Shown here piece by piece: positions 24,823 to 34,193 of a stretch of DNA of 64,000 nt (position 1 is its first letter; each line of letters opens with the position of its first letter). The translations under genes and the position numbers were made by a program. The notes below the pieces were generated by a model. It ran no database searches and had not been told where the DNA came from. It saw only the letters and a program-made list of their open reading frames with translations. Origin of the DNA: Palsa-504 sp963744005 (GTDB lineage: Bacteria; Actinomycetota; Actinomycetes; Streptosporangiales; Streptosporangiaceae). Location: the NCBI GenBank assembly GCA_963744005.1, contig CAVURU010000003.1:1674001-1738000 (forward strand), written 5' to 3'.

Positions 24823-27723
24823 ATGGCCGGGCTGAGCCTGGCCCTGCTCGGGCCGCCGGTCGTGCAGAGCGACGGCCAGGCCGTGTCCTTCGACACCCGT
24901 AAGGCCATCGCGCTGCTGGCCGTGCTGGCCGTCACCGGCCGCGAGCACAGTCGCGAGGAGCTCACCGAGCTGCTGTGGCCGGAGGCCGACAGCGCCAAGG
25001 GCCGGGCCTCGCTGCGCCGGACGCTGTCGGTGACGGCCGCCGCGATGGGCGCGGGCCTGGCCATCACCCGCACGGCCGTGGCCCTGGAGCCGGCCGTGGT
25101 CCGGGTGGACGTGACCGAGTTCGAGGCACTGATCGCGCAGCCCGACGACGGGTCCCTGGAACGGGCGGCCGCGTTGTACCGCGGCGATTTCCTGTCCGGC
25201 TTCGTCCTGCGCGGCTGCCCGGACTTCGAGGAGTGGCAGGCCTCGGTGGCCGAGGCGCAGCGCCAGGCGCTGGCCCGCGGACTGCAGCGACTCGTGGCGG
25301 CGTGCATGGAGAACGGCGACGCGGAGCGCGCGATGAAGCACGCCCGGCGCTGGCTGCAGCTCGACCCGCTGCACGAGCCGGCCCACCAGGCGATCATCCG
25401 GCTGCACGGCTGGGCCGGCCAGCGCTCGGCGGCCATGGGCCAGTACCGGTCACTGGTCCGGGTCCTGGACCGCGAGCTGGCCGTCCGGCCGCTGCCGGAG
25501 ACGACCAAGCTGTATGACGACGTGCGGGCCGGGCGGCTGGCTCCCCGGCCGGCGGCCGCGGTGCAGCCCGAGCAGGCCCCGCCCGAGCAGCCCCAGCCCG
25601 AGCGGGCCCAGCCGGAGCAGGCCCCACCCGAGCAGGCGAGCGCGGCCGGGGTGTGGCCGCTGGTGGGCCGGGACGGCGAGCTGGCCGCGCTGCGGGCCGC
25701 GTGGCAGGCCACCGGCGGCAGCGGCCGGGCGGTGGCCATCGCCGGGCCGGCCGGCGCGGGCAAGACCAGGCTGATCACCGAGTTCCGGGCCGAGGTGGCC
25801 GACCGGGCCGCGGTGCTGGCCGCCCGCTGTCACGACGGTGAGATGACGCTGCCGTTCGTGCTGGCCGCGGACCTGCTGCGGACGGCGCTGGCCGTCCGGC
25901 CCGACCTGCCGGAGACACTGCCGGCCCAGACGGCCGCGATGGCCGGGCGGCTGGTCCCGGCGCTGGCCGCGGCCCACCCTGACTCGGCGGCGCCGCCTCT
26001 GGACAGCCCGGTCGCGGTCACCCGGTTGTACGCGGCCATCGCCGACACGCTGCAGGCGGCGGCCGCGGGGCCGGGCCCGGCCGGCGTGGTGGTCGTGGAG
26101 GACGTGCACTGGGCCGACAGCTCGTCGGTCGGGCTGCTGGCCTACCTGGTCCGGCGGCTGGCCCAGTGGCCGCTCCTGCTCGTGCTGAGCTGGCAGGCCG
26201 AGCAGGCCGGACGGCTGCCGGTGCTGCGGACGGCGCTGGCCGAGGCCGGGGAGCAGGACCTGGGCGCGGTCATCGAGCCCGGGCCGCTCGGCCCGGCGGC
26301 CATCGGCGCGCTGCTGGCCCTGGACGGCATGCCGCAGGTGGACGTGGACACGCTGATGGCCGAGACCCGCGGGCTGCCCATGCTGGTGCGCGAGTACGTC
26401 GAGGCGCTGCGCACGGCGGGTGAGGCCGGCCCCGGGCCGGCCGGCTGGTGGCCGCCGGCCAGCGTGCGGGACCTGCTGCGGGGCCGGCTCCAGGCGGTCA
26501 CCGAGCCGACCAGGCAGCTGCTGACCGCGGCTGCGGTACTGGGCAGCGACAACGACGCCGACCTGCTCCGGGCGGTCAGCGGCCGAGGGGAAGACGAGGT
26601 CGTCGAGGCGCTGGACGAGGCGCTGGCCCGGTCACTGCTGATCGAGACGCCGCCCCCGGCCGCGGGCCAGGCGCCGTCGTACGGATTCCCCTATGAGGCA
26701 CTGCGCCGCACCGCGTACGACTCGGCCACGCTGGCCCGGCGGCGGCTGCTGCACAGCCGGGCGGCGGACATCCTGGCCCGGCGGCACGAGCGTGACCCGG
26801 CCACGACCCGGGCCGCGACCATCGCCGATCATCTGCAGCTGGCCGGGCGCGACGCCGAAGCCGCGCAGCGCTGGTGGCAGGCGGCCCAGGGCGCGCGGGA
26901 GCTGTACGCGCACGCCGAGGCGCGCGCGCACCTGGCCCGGGCCCTGGCGCTGGGCTACCCGCAGCTGCCCGGCCGGCTGGCCCTGGGTGAGGTGCTGGTC
27001 GCCCTGGGCCGGTACACCGAAGCGCGGGCCGAGTTCGAGACGGCCGCGGCCCTGGCGGCCGAGGGCAGCGACGGCGCCGGGCGGGCCATGCAGGCCGCCA
27101 TCGAGCACAAGCTGGCCGACGTGCACCACCGGCTCGGGGACTGGGACCTGGCCGAGGCGCACCTGGCGGTGGTGGCCGAGCTGGTGGCCGGCGCCGATCC
27201 GGGCCGGCGGGCGCGAGCCGAGGCGGACCGGGCCGTGGTCGCCTACCGGAGGGGTGAGATGGAGCAGGCGTCGGCCTTCGGCCAGGCGGCGCTGTCGAGC
27301 GCCCAGGCCGCGGCCGACCCGGGCGCCACGGCCCAGGCGCTCAACGTGCTCGGCATGCTGGCCGCGCGGGCCGGCCACGGTGCCGCGGCCGAGGCCTACC
27401 TGCGGGACAGCCTGGCCGAGGCCCGTCAGCTGCCCGAGCTGGGCGCGGCGGTCGCGGCGCTGAACAACCTGGCCCGGCTGCTGGCCGAGACCGGCCGCGC
27501 CCCGGAAGCGCTGGTCCGGGCGGCGGAGGCGCTGGAGCTGGGCAGCGAGCTCGGCGATCAGCACCGGATCGCGGCCCTGCACACGAATATGGCCGACCTG
27601 CTGCACGCCGACGGGCAGGGCGAGGCGGCGATGACCCACCTGAAGGAGGCGGCCCGCCGGTTCGCCTCGGTGGACGTGGGGGACGCGCCGCGGCCGGAGA
27701 TCTGGACCCTGGTGGAGTGGTAG
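24823..27723 (+). CDS. AfsR/SARP-like regulator: BTAD domain + STAND ATPase + TPR
   Basis: About 966 residues. The N-terminal winged-helix-like region (residues ~1-90, LALLGPPVVQSDGQAVSF ... LLWPEADSAKGRASLRRTL) and BTAD domain (~95-240) resemble DNA-binding SARPs. A Pro/Glu/Gln linker (PEQAPPEQPQPE) leads to an AAA/STAND ATPase with Walker A GPAGAGKT (308-315) and Walker B VVVVEDVHWADSSS. The C-terminal ~350 residues are TPR-like helices. The start is ATG at 24823, eight bases after GGTGGGA; TTG at 24817 is too close to it. Such proteins activate secondary-metabolism or stress genes. It is divergent from the phosphatase operon across ~140 bases; a role in controlling that operon is possible but unproven. 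Confidence 0.88.
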   Translation: MAGLSLALLGPPVVQSDGQAVSFDTRKAIALLAVLAVTGREHSREELTELLWPEADSAKGRASLRRTLSVTAAAMGAGLAITRTAVALEPAVVRVDVTEFEALIAQPDDGSLERAAALYRGDFLSGFVLRGCPDFEEWQASVAEAQRQALARGLQRLVAACMENGDAERAMKHARRWLQLDPLHEPAHQAIIRLHGWAGQRSAAMGQYRSLVRVLDRELAVRPLPETTKLYDDVRAGRLAPRPAAAVQPEQAPPEQPQPERAQPEQAPPEQASAAGVWPLVGRDGELAALRAAWQATGGSGRAVAIAGPAGAGKTRLITEFRAEVADRAAVLAARCHDGEMTLPFVLAADLLRTALAVRPDLPETLPAQTAAMAGRLVPALAAAHPDSAAPPLDSPVAVTRLYAAIADTLQAAAAGPGPAGVVVVEDVHWADSSSVGLLAYLVRRLAQWPLLLVLSWQAEQAGRLPVLRTALAEAGEQDLGAVIEPGPLGPAAIGALLALDGMPQVDVDTLMAETRGLPMLVREYVEALRTAGEAGPGPAGWWPPASVRDLLRGRLQAVTEPTRQLLTAAAVLGSDNDADLLRAVSGRGEDEVVEALDEALARSLLIETPPPAAGQAPSYGFPYEALRRTAYDSATLARRRLLHSRAADILARRHERDPATTRAATIADHLQLAGRDAEAAQRWWQAAQGARELYAHAEARAHLARALALGYPQLPGRLALGEVLVALGRYTEARAEFETAAALAAEGSDGAGRAMQAAIEHKLADVHHRLGDWDLAEAHLAVVAELVAGADPGRRARAEADRAVVAYRRGEMEQASAFGQAALSSAQAAADPGATAQALNVLGMLAARAGHGAAAEAYLRDSLAEARQLPELGAAVAALNNLARLLAETGRAPEALVRAAEALELGSELGDQHRIAALHTNMADLLHADGQGEAAMTHLKEAARRFASVDVGDAPRPEIWTLVEW

Positions 27724-27729
27724 CCCTGC

Positions 27730-29175
27730 CTACAGGGAGACGCCCAGCACCACGGTGATGGCGATCTCGCCGGGATTGACGGTGAGCTGCTCGTTCAGCG
27801 CCACCGGGCTCGCCGACGTCACGGTGATGGTCGCGGTGGCGCCGGCCGCGAGCGATCCGGACGCGGGCGAGACGGTCAGGTCGGCCGGGCCGGTGATGGC
27901 GTAGCTGACCGGCCCGCCGCGGGCGGTGACGGTGAACGTCCCGACGCCGTGGCCGTCGACGTCGACCAGCACGAGCCGGCGCTGGGAAACGCCCAGCGTC
28001 CCCGGGGCGGCGGGCGGGGTGGACGCGGACGAGGCGGCGGCCTGCGATCCGCCTGCGGGCGGGACGGAGACGGCCCCGGAGGCGACGACCGGGCCGAAGG
28101 CCGGGGTGGGAGCGGCTCCGGTCGCGGGCGCGCTCCCCGCCGGGGCGTCCGGTGACGGGGCGCCGCGGCCGTTGGCCACCACCCCGGGCCCGGCGCTGCC
28201 GCGGGCCCCGGAGGCCGGAGCCGAGGGCGCGCCGGAGCCGAGGAACAGCATGCTGATCGCGACCGCGGCGACCGCGGCGGCGGCGCCGATGGCCGTCAGG
28301 GACGGCCGCCGGACGAGCGGGCGCCGGCCGGGCCTGGCCGGCGGCTGGGACGGCACGGGCAGGCCGGCCGGGCCGAACCGGCCCGCCCGGGCGGCCGCCG
28401 CGGCGCGGTCAGCGGGCGTGGCGTCGGCGCACGCGGACAGCACGTGCTGGCGGAACCAGGGCGCGAGCGCGGTCAGCGGCGGCACTCCGGCCTGCAGCGC
28501 CGGACTCAGCTCACGGCGCCTGACCCCGGCGCAGGCCGCGCACTGATCGGCGTGGCGGCTGATCCGGTGCCGCTCGGCCGCGCCCAGCGGCTGGCCCGGG
28601 CGGGCCAGCAGGGCGGCCAGGGCCGGGCAGGCAGCACGGCCGGCGCTGACGTCACGGCGGGCGAGGACGAGCGCGCCCAGGGACCGTTCCAGCTCGCGGC
28701 GGGCCCGGGCGCGCAGCGTACGGGCCCGGCCGCGGGACACCCCGTAACAGGCGGCCAGTTCACTGCCGCTCAGCCCGTGCACCAGGCTCAGCTCGACCAC
28801 ATCGCGCGAGACGGGCGGCAGGCCGTCCAGGGCGGCACGGACGAGCTGACGCGGCTCGCAGGCCCGGACTGACCCGGTGTTCAGGTCCGCGGGCGGCCGG
28901 GTGGCCGGGACGGCCTGCCCGGAGCGCAGCCGCCGGTGACAGTCACTGCGGGCCGCCGCGTACAGCCAGGCGCGCAGCAGCTCAGGCTGGCGGAGGCGGC
29001 CCAGCCTGACGGTGGCCAGCAGGAGGGTCTCCTGCATGACCTCGGCCGCGTCGGCCGGCTGGGCCAGCAGGGAGCGGCAGTAGGAATAGAGCGGGACGGC
29101 ATGCCGGTCGTAGGCAGCGGCGATGCCCCGCGGGTCGCCCGCCACGATGGCGGCGACCGCGTCCCGGTCTTGCAT
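27730..29175 (-). CDS. ECF sigma factor fused to zinc-binding anti-sigma, membrane helix and Ig-like domain
   Basis: 481 residues from ATG at 29175. Sigma region 2 spans ~15-85 (AYDRHAVPLYSYCRSLL, VMQETLLLA, RLRQPELLRAWLYAAAR) and region 4 ~112-165 (ALDGLPPVSRDVVELSLVHGLSGSELA). A zinc-binding anti-sigma motif follows, His208-x3-Cys212-x2-Cys215 (RHADQCAACAGVRR). One membrane helix lies at ~294-313. A Ser/Ala/Pro-rich stalk then leads to a C-terminal beta-sandwich domain of ~105 residues (LVLVDVDGHGVGTFTV ... ASGSLAAGATATITV) resembling bacterial Ig-like or choice-of-anchor domains. Sigma factor and anti-sigma are normally separate genes; here the factor appears tethered to the membrane with an outside sensor. 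Release would need proteolysis or a conformational change, which is inference. Confidence 0.87.
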   Translation of the reverse strand: MQDRDAVAAIVAGDPRGIAAAYDRHAVPLYSYCRSLLAQPADAAEVMQETLLLATVRLGRLRQPELLRAWLYAAARSDCHRRLRSGQAVPATRPPADLNTGSVRACEPRQLVRAALDGLPPVSRDVVELSLVHGLSGSELAACYGVSRGRARTLRARARRELERSLGALVLARRDVSAGRAACPALAALLARPGQPLGAAERHRISRHADQCAACAGVRRRELSPALQAGVPPLTALAPWFRQHVLSACADATPADRAAAAARAGRFGPAGLPVPSQPPARPGRRPLVRRPSLTAIGAAAAVAAVAISMLFLGSGAPSAPASGARGSAGPGVVANGRGAPSPDAPAGSAPATGAAPTPAFGPVVASGAVSVPPAGGSQAAASSASTPPAAPGTLGVSQRRLVLVDVDGHGVGTFTVTARGGPVSYAITGPADLTVSPASGSLAAGATATITVTSASPVALNEQLTVNPGEIAITVVLGVSL

Positions 29176-29499
29176 GGGCTTCACCGTAGTTCGGCGAGCA
29201 CCCAACCGGCAGCGTAAAGGCGCAACTACTGTGCGCCGGCGCGTCGCGCGCTCAGGGCCGGGCGGGCCAGGCAGCCGCTCCGGGCCGCCGGGCTGCCACA
29301 GGCAGCCGGGCGGACCGGCGGACCAGCCCGGTGGCAGACGTGCGGGTCGCGCGCCGGGGTAACGGGCGCGACGCCGGGCACCGTGTCGTCAGCGAGAGGA
29401 TCAACAGCAAGACGCACGACACGGCCGGCACGGACTGCCGCCGGGGTAACCGCCGCGGGCACCCGAACGGGGCACCGGGGCGGCTGCCAGCCCGCTGGG
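29176..29499. other. Intergenic region, no gene seen
   Basis: This lies between the sigma-fusion start and the universal stress protein stop, both on the reverse strand. It should hold the sigma-fusion promoter. GGCGCA...TGCGCC (near 29219-29237) and GTCGCGC (29346) with GCGCGAC (29366) could pair as short hairpins. Open frames here are short and have poor codon use. Confidence 0.5.
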
Positions 29500-29979
29500 T
29501 CAGGCGCCTAGCCGGCGGCCGTCGCCCCGGAAGACCAGCACCGGGCAGTTCGCGTGATGCACCAGGTACTGGCTGACCGAGCCGAGCAGCACCCCGGTGA
29601 AGCCACCGTGGCCGCGGCTGCCGACGGCGAGCAGGTCGGCGTCGCTGGCCGCGAACATCAGGGCCTCAGCCGGGTGACCCATGATGACCCGCGGGCGCAC
29701 GACCCGGGACTGGTCGGCCTGCACTTCCTCGCCGATCACCTTGTCCAGCGCCTGCCGCGTCTCGTCGGCCAGGACGTCGGTGTCGTCAACTTCCTTCGGC
29801 GTCTGACCGAAACCGCCGACCAGCGGGGCCGCCTGAGCGTGCCACGCCATGACGGCATCCACGGTGCCGCCGGTCGCCGTCGCCTGCCCGACCGCCCAGC
29901 GCAGCGCCGCACGCGACGAGGGAGAGCCATCGACCCCGACGACGATGCGCTGCGCGTTAGCTGTGCTGCTAGCTGACAT
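29500..29979 (-). CDS. Universal stress protein (UspA family)
   Basis: 159 residues forming a single Usp domain. The first strand IVVGVDGSPSSRAALRWA and the ATP-binding motif GSRGHGGFTGVLLGSVS (G-x2-G-x9-G-S) are clear, so it belongs to the ATP-binding class. Such proteins accumulate in starvation, hypoxia or oxidative stress in actinobacteria. A 19-base inverted repeat lies 40 bases upstream of the ATG at 29979. Confidence 0.93.
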   Translation of the reverse strand: MSASSTANAQRIVVGVDGSPSSRAALRWAVGQATATGGTVDAVMAWHAQAAPLVGGFGQTPKEVDDTDVLADETRQALDKVIGEEVQADQSRVVRPRVIMGHPAEALMFAASDADLLAVGSRGHGGFTGVLLGSVSQYLVHHANCPVLVFRGDGRRLGA

Positions 29980-30018
29980 CAGACCAGATCCTTCCGCTAT
30001 TTCATCCGACTTGCTGTA

Positions 30019-30037
30019 GGCAGCAGCGTATGCTGCC
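30019..30037. promoter_or_regulatory. Inverted repeat upstream of the stress protein gene
   Basis: GGCAGCA and TGCTGCC flank GCGTA, a perfect 7-5-7 dyad 40 bases before the ATG at 29979. It is placed as an operator or a 5'-leader hairpin. Confidence 0.45.
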
Positions 30038-30727
30038 GGATCTCGATTAGGTAAGACCCTTGATCGGTCTTTTCAGCGCGGACAATGCCGCCTGACCGGC
30101 AGCGCTATTACTCGCATCGGCAGTAAGCACGCCGCCCGGAATCCGCGGCCGCCTCGGCATGGCACAGCGGGCGCCGATCGGGTTACCGGGGCGGCCCGGC
30201 AATCGCATGCCGCACGGCAAGCAATTTCCGTACCGAGCGGCGGGCGGCCGCGGGCCGCGGGGCGGCGAGCGGCCGCAGGCCGGGGGGCGGCGAGCGCGCA
30301 CGATCGTCGCGGGTCACCAGAACAGCGCTGGTCGTCCGCGTCGGCCGGACACCCGGCGCCAGACTGGCCGGGAACGGCCCGGCAGGCCGCAGCGGAGCGG
30401 GTGACGGCTTGCGGCTGAATGCGGACGGTACTGCGGCTAGCGCGGCGAGTTAGACCGGGCAATCAAACTTCGGGGCGCGGAAGGGCCGGAACTAGGACAA
30501 CAAAATCCACCGACGCCCTTGTCTCCGGCCGGCTCGTTACGGTAAAAGCCTCGAGAAAGACGCCGATCGCGAGCCACGTCGCGTCCTATCGGGTGGCCCC
30601 GGGCATGCCGATAGGAAAGGCACTTCTTCGGCCGAACGTGAGAACGCAACAGTTTGCCGGGCTACCTTGCCGTGACTTATGCCGGGCCTGCGGCAGGCCG
30701 CCCAGCCGCCACCGGGACGTTTACATT

Positions 30728-30740
30728 GTCCCTAAGGGAC
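30728..30740. promoter_or_regulatory. GTCCCT/AGGGAC palindrome before the CoA-transferase gene
   Basis: GTCCCTAAGGGAC is palindromic except for its centre base. It lies 50 bases before the GTG at 30790. It shares GTCCC half-sites with DevR/DosR-type boxes, but in the opposite orientation, so it is not simply one of those. Confidence 0.4.
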
Positions 30741-30789
30741 GTAGTGAGGTCTCGCGTCGAGGCGCACGACCGGCTAGGAGGCGTTCGCG

Positions 30790-33091
30790 GTGGTGGCTCC
30801 CCTGGAGGGCATCCGGGTCGTAGACCTGAGCAAAGGAATCGCCGGGGCAGTGGCCACGATGCTGCTGGCCGACTTCGGCGCCCTGGTCGTCAAGGTGGAG
30901 CCGCCGGGCGGTGACCCGGACCGGTCCCAGCCCGGCTGGCCGACCTGGCAGCGCGGCAAGGAGTCAGTGGTGGTGGACCAGCGGGCGGCCGCGGACCGGG
31001 CCGCCCTGGCGCGCCTGATAGCCGGCGCGGACGTGTGCGTGACCAGCGATGTCCCGGGGCAGGTGGTGTCCCGGGACGTCCTGGACGCGCTGGCCCTCGA
31101 GGTCGGCAATGGCCGGCTGGTCATGCTCCGGATGCCGCCGTACCTGAGCACCGGCCCGGCTCCGTGGGCCGGCGGGGCGGAGTCCGGCGAGCTGCTCAGC
31201 GCGGCGACCGGGATCTCGATGCGGCAGTCGTCGTTCGGCGACGGCCCGGTCGATCCGGTCTACCCGCACCTGCTGTACGAGCAGGGGCTGTGGGCGGCCG
31301 GCTGCGCCGTGGCCGCGCTGGTGGAGCGGGAGACATCGGGACGGGGCCAGACGGTGACGGTGAGCGGGGCGCACGGTGCCCTGGTGGCCGGATGCGGGAC
31401 CTTCCTGATCGATCCGGAGGCCGTGGCCGCCGGGCCGGCCGGCCCCGGCGGGGCGAATCCGTGCTACACGCGATACCAGTGCGGTGACGGGGAGTGGCTG
31501 TTCCTGGGGGCCCTGACACCGAAATTCCAGCAGCCCGCGCTGGCCGTGCTCGGGCTGGCCGAGGTGCTGTCGGATCCCCGCGTCGAGGGCCAGTTCAGCC
31601 GGCTGCAGCTGCCGGAGCACCGCGGCTGGGTGCGGAGCCGGATGGAACAGGCCTTCCGGACGCGGCCGCGGGATGAGTGGCTGACGGACCTGGACCAGGC
31701 GGGCGTCCCGGTCGGCCCGCTGATGCCCCGGGAGGGCTGGCTGGGCCAGCCGCAGATCCGCGACACCGGCATGCGGGTCGAGGTCGACGACCCCGAGCGC
31801 GGCCGGGTGGTGATGCCGGGCGTCCCGCTGGTGCTGGGCGGCACGCCGGGCGCGATCCGCTCCCCCGCCCCGGCGCCCGGCGCCGGCGCTGACCTGGACT
31901 GGACGGCTCAGCCGGCGCCGGGATCCCCGGCCGCGGCCGGGGATCCCGGCGCCGGGCCGCTGGCGGGCGTGCGGGTGCTGGACCTGGGCACCATCCTGGC
32001 CGGGCCGTACGCCGGGTCGCTGCTGGCCGAGCTGGGGGCCGACGTCCTCAAGCTCGAGCCGCCGGACGGGGATCCGTTCCGCACGCCCGGGTTCGTCTAC
32101 AACCGCGGCATGCGCTCGATCCCGGTCGACCTGCGCACGGCAGGCGGCAAGGAGGTGTTCGCCGACCTGGTCCGCTCCGCCGACGTGGTGATCGACAACT
32201 ACCGGCCGGGCGTGCTGCAGCGGCTCGGCATCGACTACGAGTCGCTGGCCGCGGTCAATCCGGGGATCATCAGCATGTCGGTCACCGGCTTCGGCGAGGG
32301 CGGGCCGCTGGCCCGGCAGCCCGGCTTCGATCCCATCCTGCAGGGGATGAGCGGGATGATGATGGCCCAGGGCGGCGACAGCGAGCCGGTGTTCCTGACC
32401 GTGGCCGTGAACGACGTGACCGGCGCGGCCATGACCGTGGCCGGCACCTGCCTAGCGCTGTACAGCCGGGCCCGGCGCGGCCGGGGTCAGCGCGGCCGTA
32501 CCTCATTGGATGCGCTGGCCACGTTCATGCAGTCGGGCGAGCTGACCCAGTTCTACGGGCGCCCCCCGGCCCGGACCGGCGGCCGGGACTACCCGGGGCC
32601 GGGCCCGCTGGACCGGCTCTACGCCACCCGGAACGGGTGGATCCGGCTCCAGGCCCGGCCATCGGACCTGCCCGCGCTACGGCGGGCCGGCCTGCTGCCC
32701 GCCGGGCAGGAAGCCGGAGATCCGGCGCTGGCCGAGATGCTGGCGGGAGCATTCGGCCGGGCGGGACCGCGACGAGCTGATCGGCGTGCTGACCGAGCTC
32801 GGCGTCCCGGCGGTGGCCGCGCGCCAGGTGCCGGAACTGGCCGACGACGGCGAGGCTGCGGCGGCCGGGCTGCTGCACCGGCACGAACGGGCCGGCCGGG
32901 CCGCCTACTTCGTGCCGGGCCGGATGGCCGCCTTCGGGCGGACACCGCAGACCGGGGCACTGATGGCGCCCGGCCTGGGCGGGCACACCAGGCAGATCCT
33001 GGCCGAGGTGGGCTACCCGCCGGAGCGCATCGACGCGCTCGTCGCGGCCGGCGACGTGGTGGAAGGGCCGCCGGCCAGCATCGAGCCTTAA
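30790..33091 (+). CDS. Double-domain CoA-transferase family III (CaiB/BaiF), one frame break near the 3' end
   Basis: Two class III CoA-transferase domains in one chain: the first opens LEGIRVVDLSKGIAGA, the second (from about residue 390) LAGVRVLDLGTILAGPYAG. Both show the family pattern LLADFGALVVKVEPPGGD / LLAELGADVLKLEPPDGD. The second half keeps the Asp expected to form the acyl anhydride (VAVNDVTGA); in the first half the aligned stretch (HLLYEQGLW) lacks an obvious Asp. Near 32760 an extra G shifts the frame: the rest (RDELIGVLTELGVPAVAAR ... LAEVGYPPERIDALV) continues in the next frame to 33091. GTG 30790 follows AGGAGG by eight bases. Length without the break is about 765 residues. 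Related double-domain proteins act on acyl-CoA or steroid-type substrates. Confidence 0.82.
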
Positions 33092-33162
33092 GAGTACCGA
33101 GCCCTGGCCGCGCCGGGCCGGGCCTGCCCGACCTCGGTCCGGCAGGCCCAGCCGCGGTCAGG

Positions 33163-33846
33163 TCACTTGCTGGCCAGGACCTTGTTCGGGTCATGCAGAA
33201 CGACGGTGCCCGCCACCAGGTCGTGCAGCGTGCGACGGTCGTTCCGGGTCAGCATGAAGATGAACGACACGAGCTCGGTGACGAACAGCAGGCCCTCGAC
33301 GAGGCGCCCGACGATCTCCCGCAGCGCCATCCGCCAGAAGCCCGGTACGCGGCCGGCGTCCGGCAGGAAGCAGCGCATGCCCAGGACCTGGAGAGCGGGT
33401 GTCTGGCCGCGGCCCCAGATGAGCAGGCCCCAGATGATGTAGCCGATGCCCAGGGTGACGATGGCCAGCGGGATGGCCAGGAAATAGGCGCCGATCCGGC
33501 GGCCCGGGCTGGCCAGCTGGGTCCCCTGCGGCAGCATCAGGCCGGACGGCTGGTCGAGAAACATGCCGGCCGGGGCAGCCATCCCGGCGGCCGCGCCGAA
33601 GCCGTAACCGGGGGCCATGGCCTGGGCCGGGCCGGCCTGCGGCGGGATGCCTGATGCGGGCATGCCTGGCGCGGGCGTGCCCGGGGCCGGCCTGCCCTGC
33701 GGCGCCGATCCCGGCGGCGGCCCGAAACCCTGAGCCTGCGGCATTTCCTGGGCCTGAGCCTGGCCCGGCCACGGCGCCGGCTCGGGCGGCGGCGGATATT
33801 GCGGCGATTGAGGGCCGGTCGGGACGGGATCTGGGAATTGACTCAT
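33163..33846 (-). CDS. RDD-family membrane protein with Pro/Gln-rich N-terminus
   Basis: 227 residues from ATG at 33846 (AGGG nearby). Residues 1-~110 are Pro/Gly/Gln/Ala-rich and disordered. The RDD domain follows with RRIGAYFLAIPLAIVTLGIGYIIWG, the short loop GQTPALQVLGMRC, a second helix pair (REIVGRLVEGLLFVTELVSFIFM) and the closing signature RRTLHDLVAGTVVL. Two to three membrane helices are predicted. RDD proteins are thought to transport ions or small molecules, but most actinobacterial ones are uncharacterised. Confidence 0.9.
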   Translation of the reverse strand: MSQFPDPVPTGPQSPQYPPPPEPAPWPGQAQAQEMPQAQGFGPPPGSAPQGRPAPGTPAPGMPASGIPPQAGPAQAMAPGYGFGAAAGMAAPAGMFLDQPSGLMLPQGTQLASPGRRIGAYFLAIPLAIVTLGIGYIIWGLLIWGRGQTPALQVLGMRCFLPDAGRVPGFWRMALREIVGRLVEGLLFVTELVSFIFMLTRNDRRTLHDLVAGTVVLHDPNKVLASK

Positions 33847-34193
33847 GGCAACCCTCACTTTTCGCTTCGGCTATCTGCCAGCCGGACTCTATGGCCGCAG
33901 TGCGTGAAATGAAGAGATACGAGGGCTGATTGTGCGCTAACCGTTATCGATTAATGGGAGCAGAATGATGCGAATATAGATATTCGCCGCTATCTTGCCT
34001 TTCCGGTCATCGACACCCATCCTGACCAGGTGCGACGGCAATAATACGGGCAAGGATCCTGGATACGGAATAATGCGGCCAAGCCGCCCGTCACGCGATA
34101 TCTGCCGCCGGACCGGGCCGGGTCGCGGAAAAGGAGTGACCGCGGCACGAGGCACGGCCCGTTCGGCTGAATAAGAATGCTGAGCGCGGCCGG
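33847..34193. other. Intergenic region with AT-rich patch and palindrome
   Basis: About 347 bases between the RDD gene start and the 3' end of the ATPase gene, both on the reverse strand. The stretch 33930-34000 is clearly poorer in GC than its surroundings and contains an 18-base palindrome; it probably carries the RDD promoter. Confidence 0.5.
33970..33987. promoter_or_regulatory. 18-bp palindrome GCGAATAT-AG-ATATTCGC
   Basis: Perfect 8-base arms around AG, in an AT-rich patch 124 bases upstream of the RDD gene. The size and symmetry suit a dimeric regulator, and such AT-rich symmetry is unlikely by chance in DNA of this composition. Confidence 0.5.

Larger units (their letters stand above)
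29980..30789. other. Intergenic region of ~810 bases, no convincing gene
   Basis: The divergent space between the stress protein and the CoA-transferase. It includes two inverted repeats (30019-30037 and 30728-30740) and patches of lower GC (30440-30560, 30590-30630). The open frames inside are Arg/Pro-rich and lack family resemblance; the forward one at 30419-30823 overlaps the real gene start. It could host a small RNA or a decayed gene, but I see no direct evidence. Confidence 0.5.

Noticed and set aside
30728..30740. A standard DevR/DosR box
   Set aside because: The half-sites are inverted relative to the GGGAC...GTCCC layout.
30047..30823. Small genes in the 810-base gap (for example 30419-30823)
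   Set aside because: Codon use is poor, there is no ribosome site or homology, and the longest overlaps the real CoA-transferase start.
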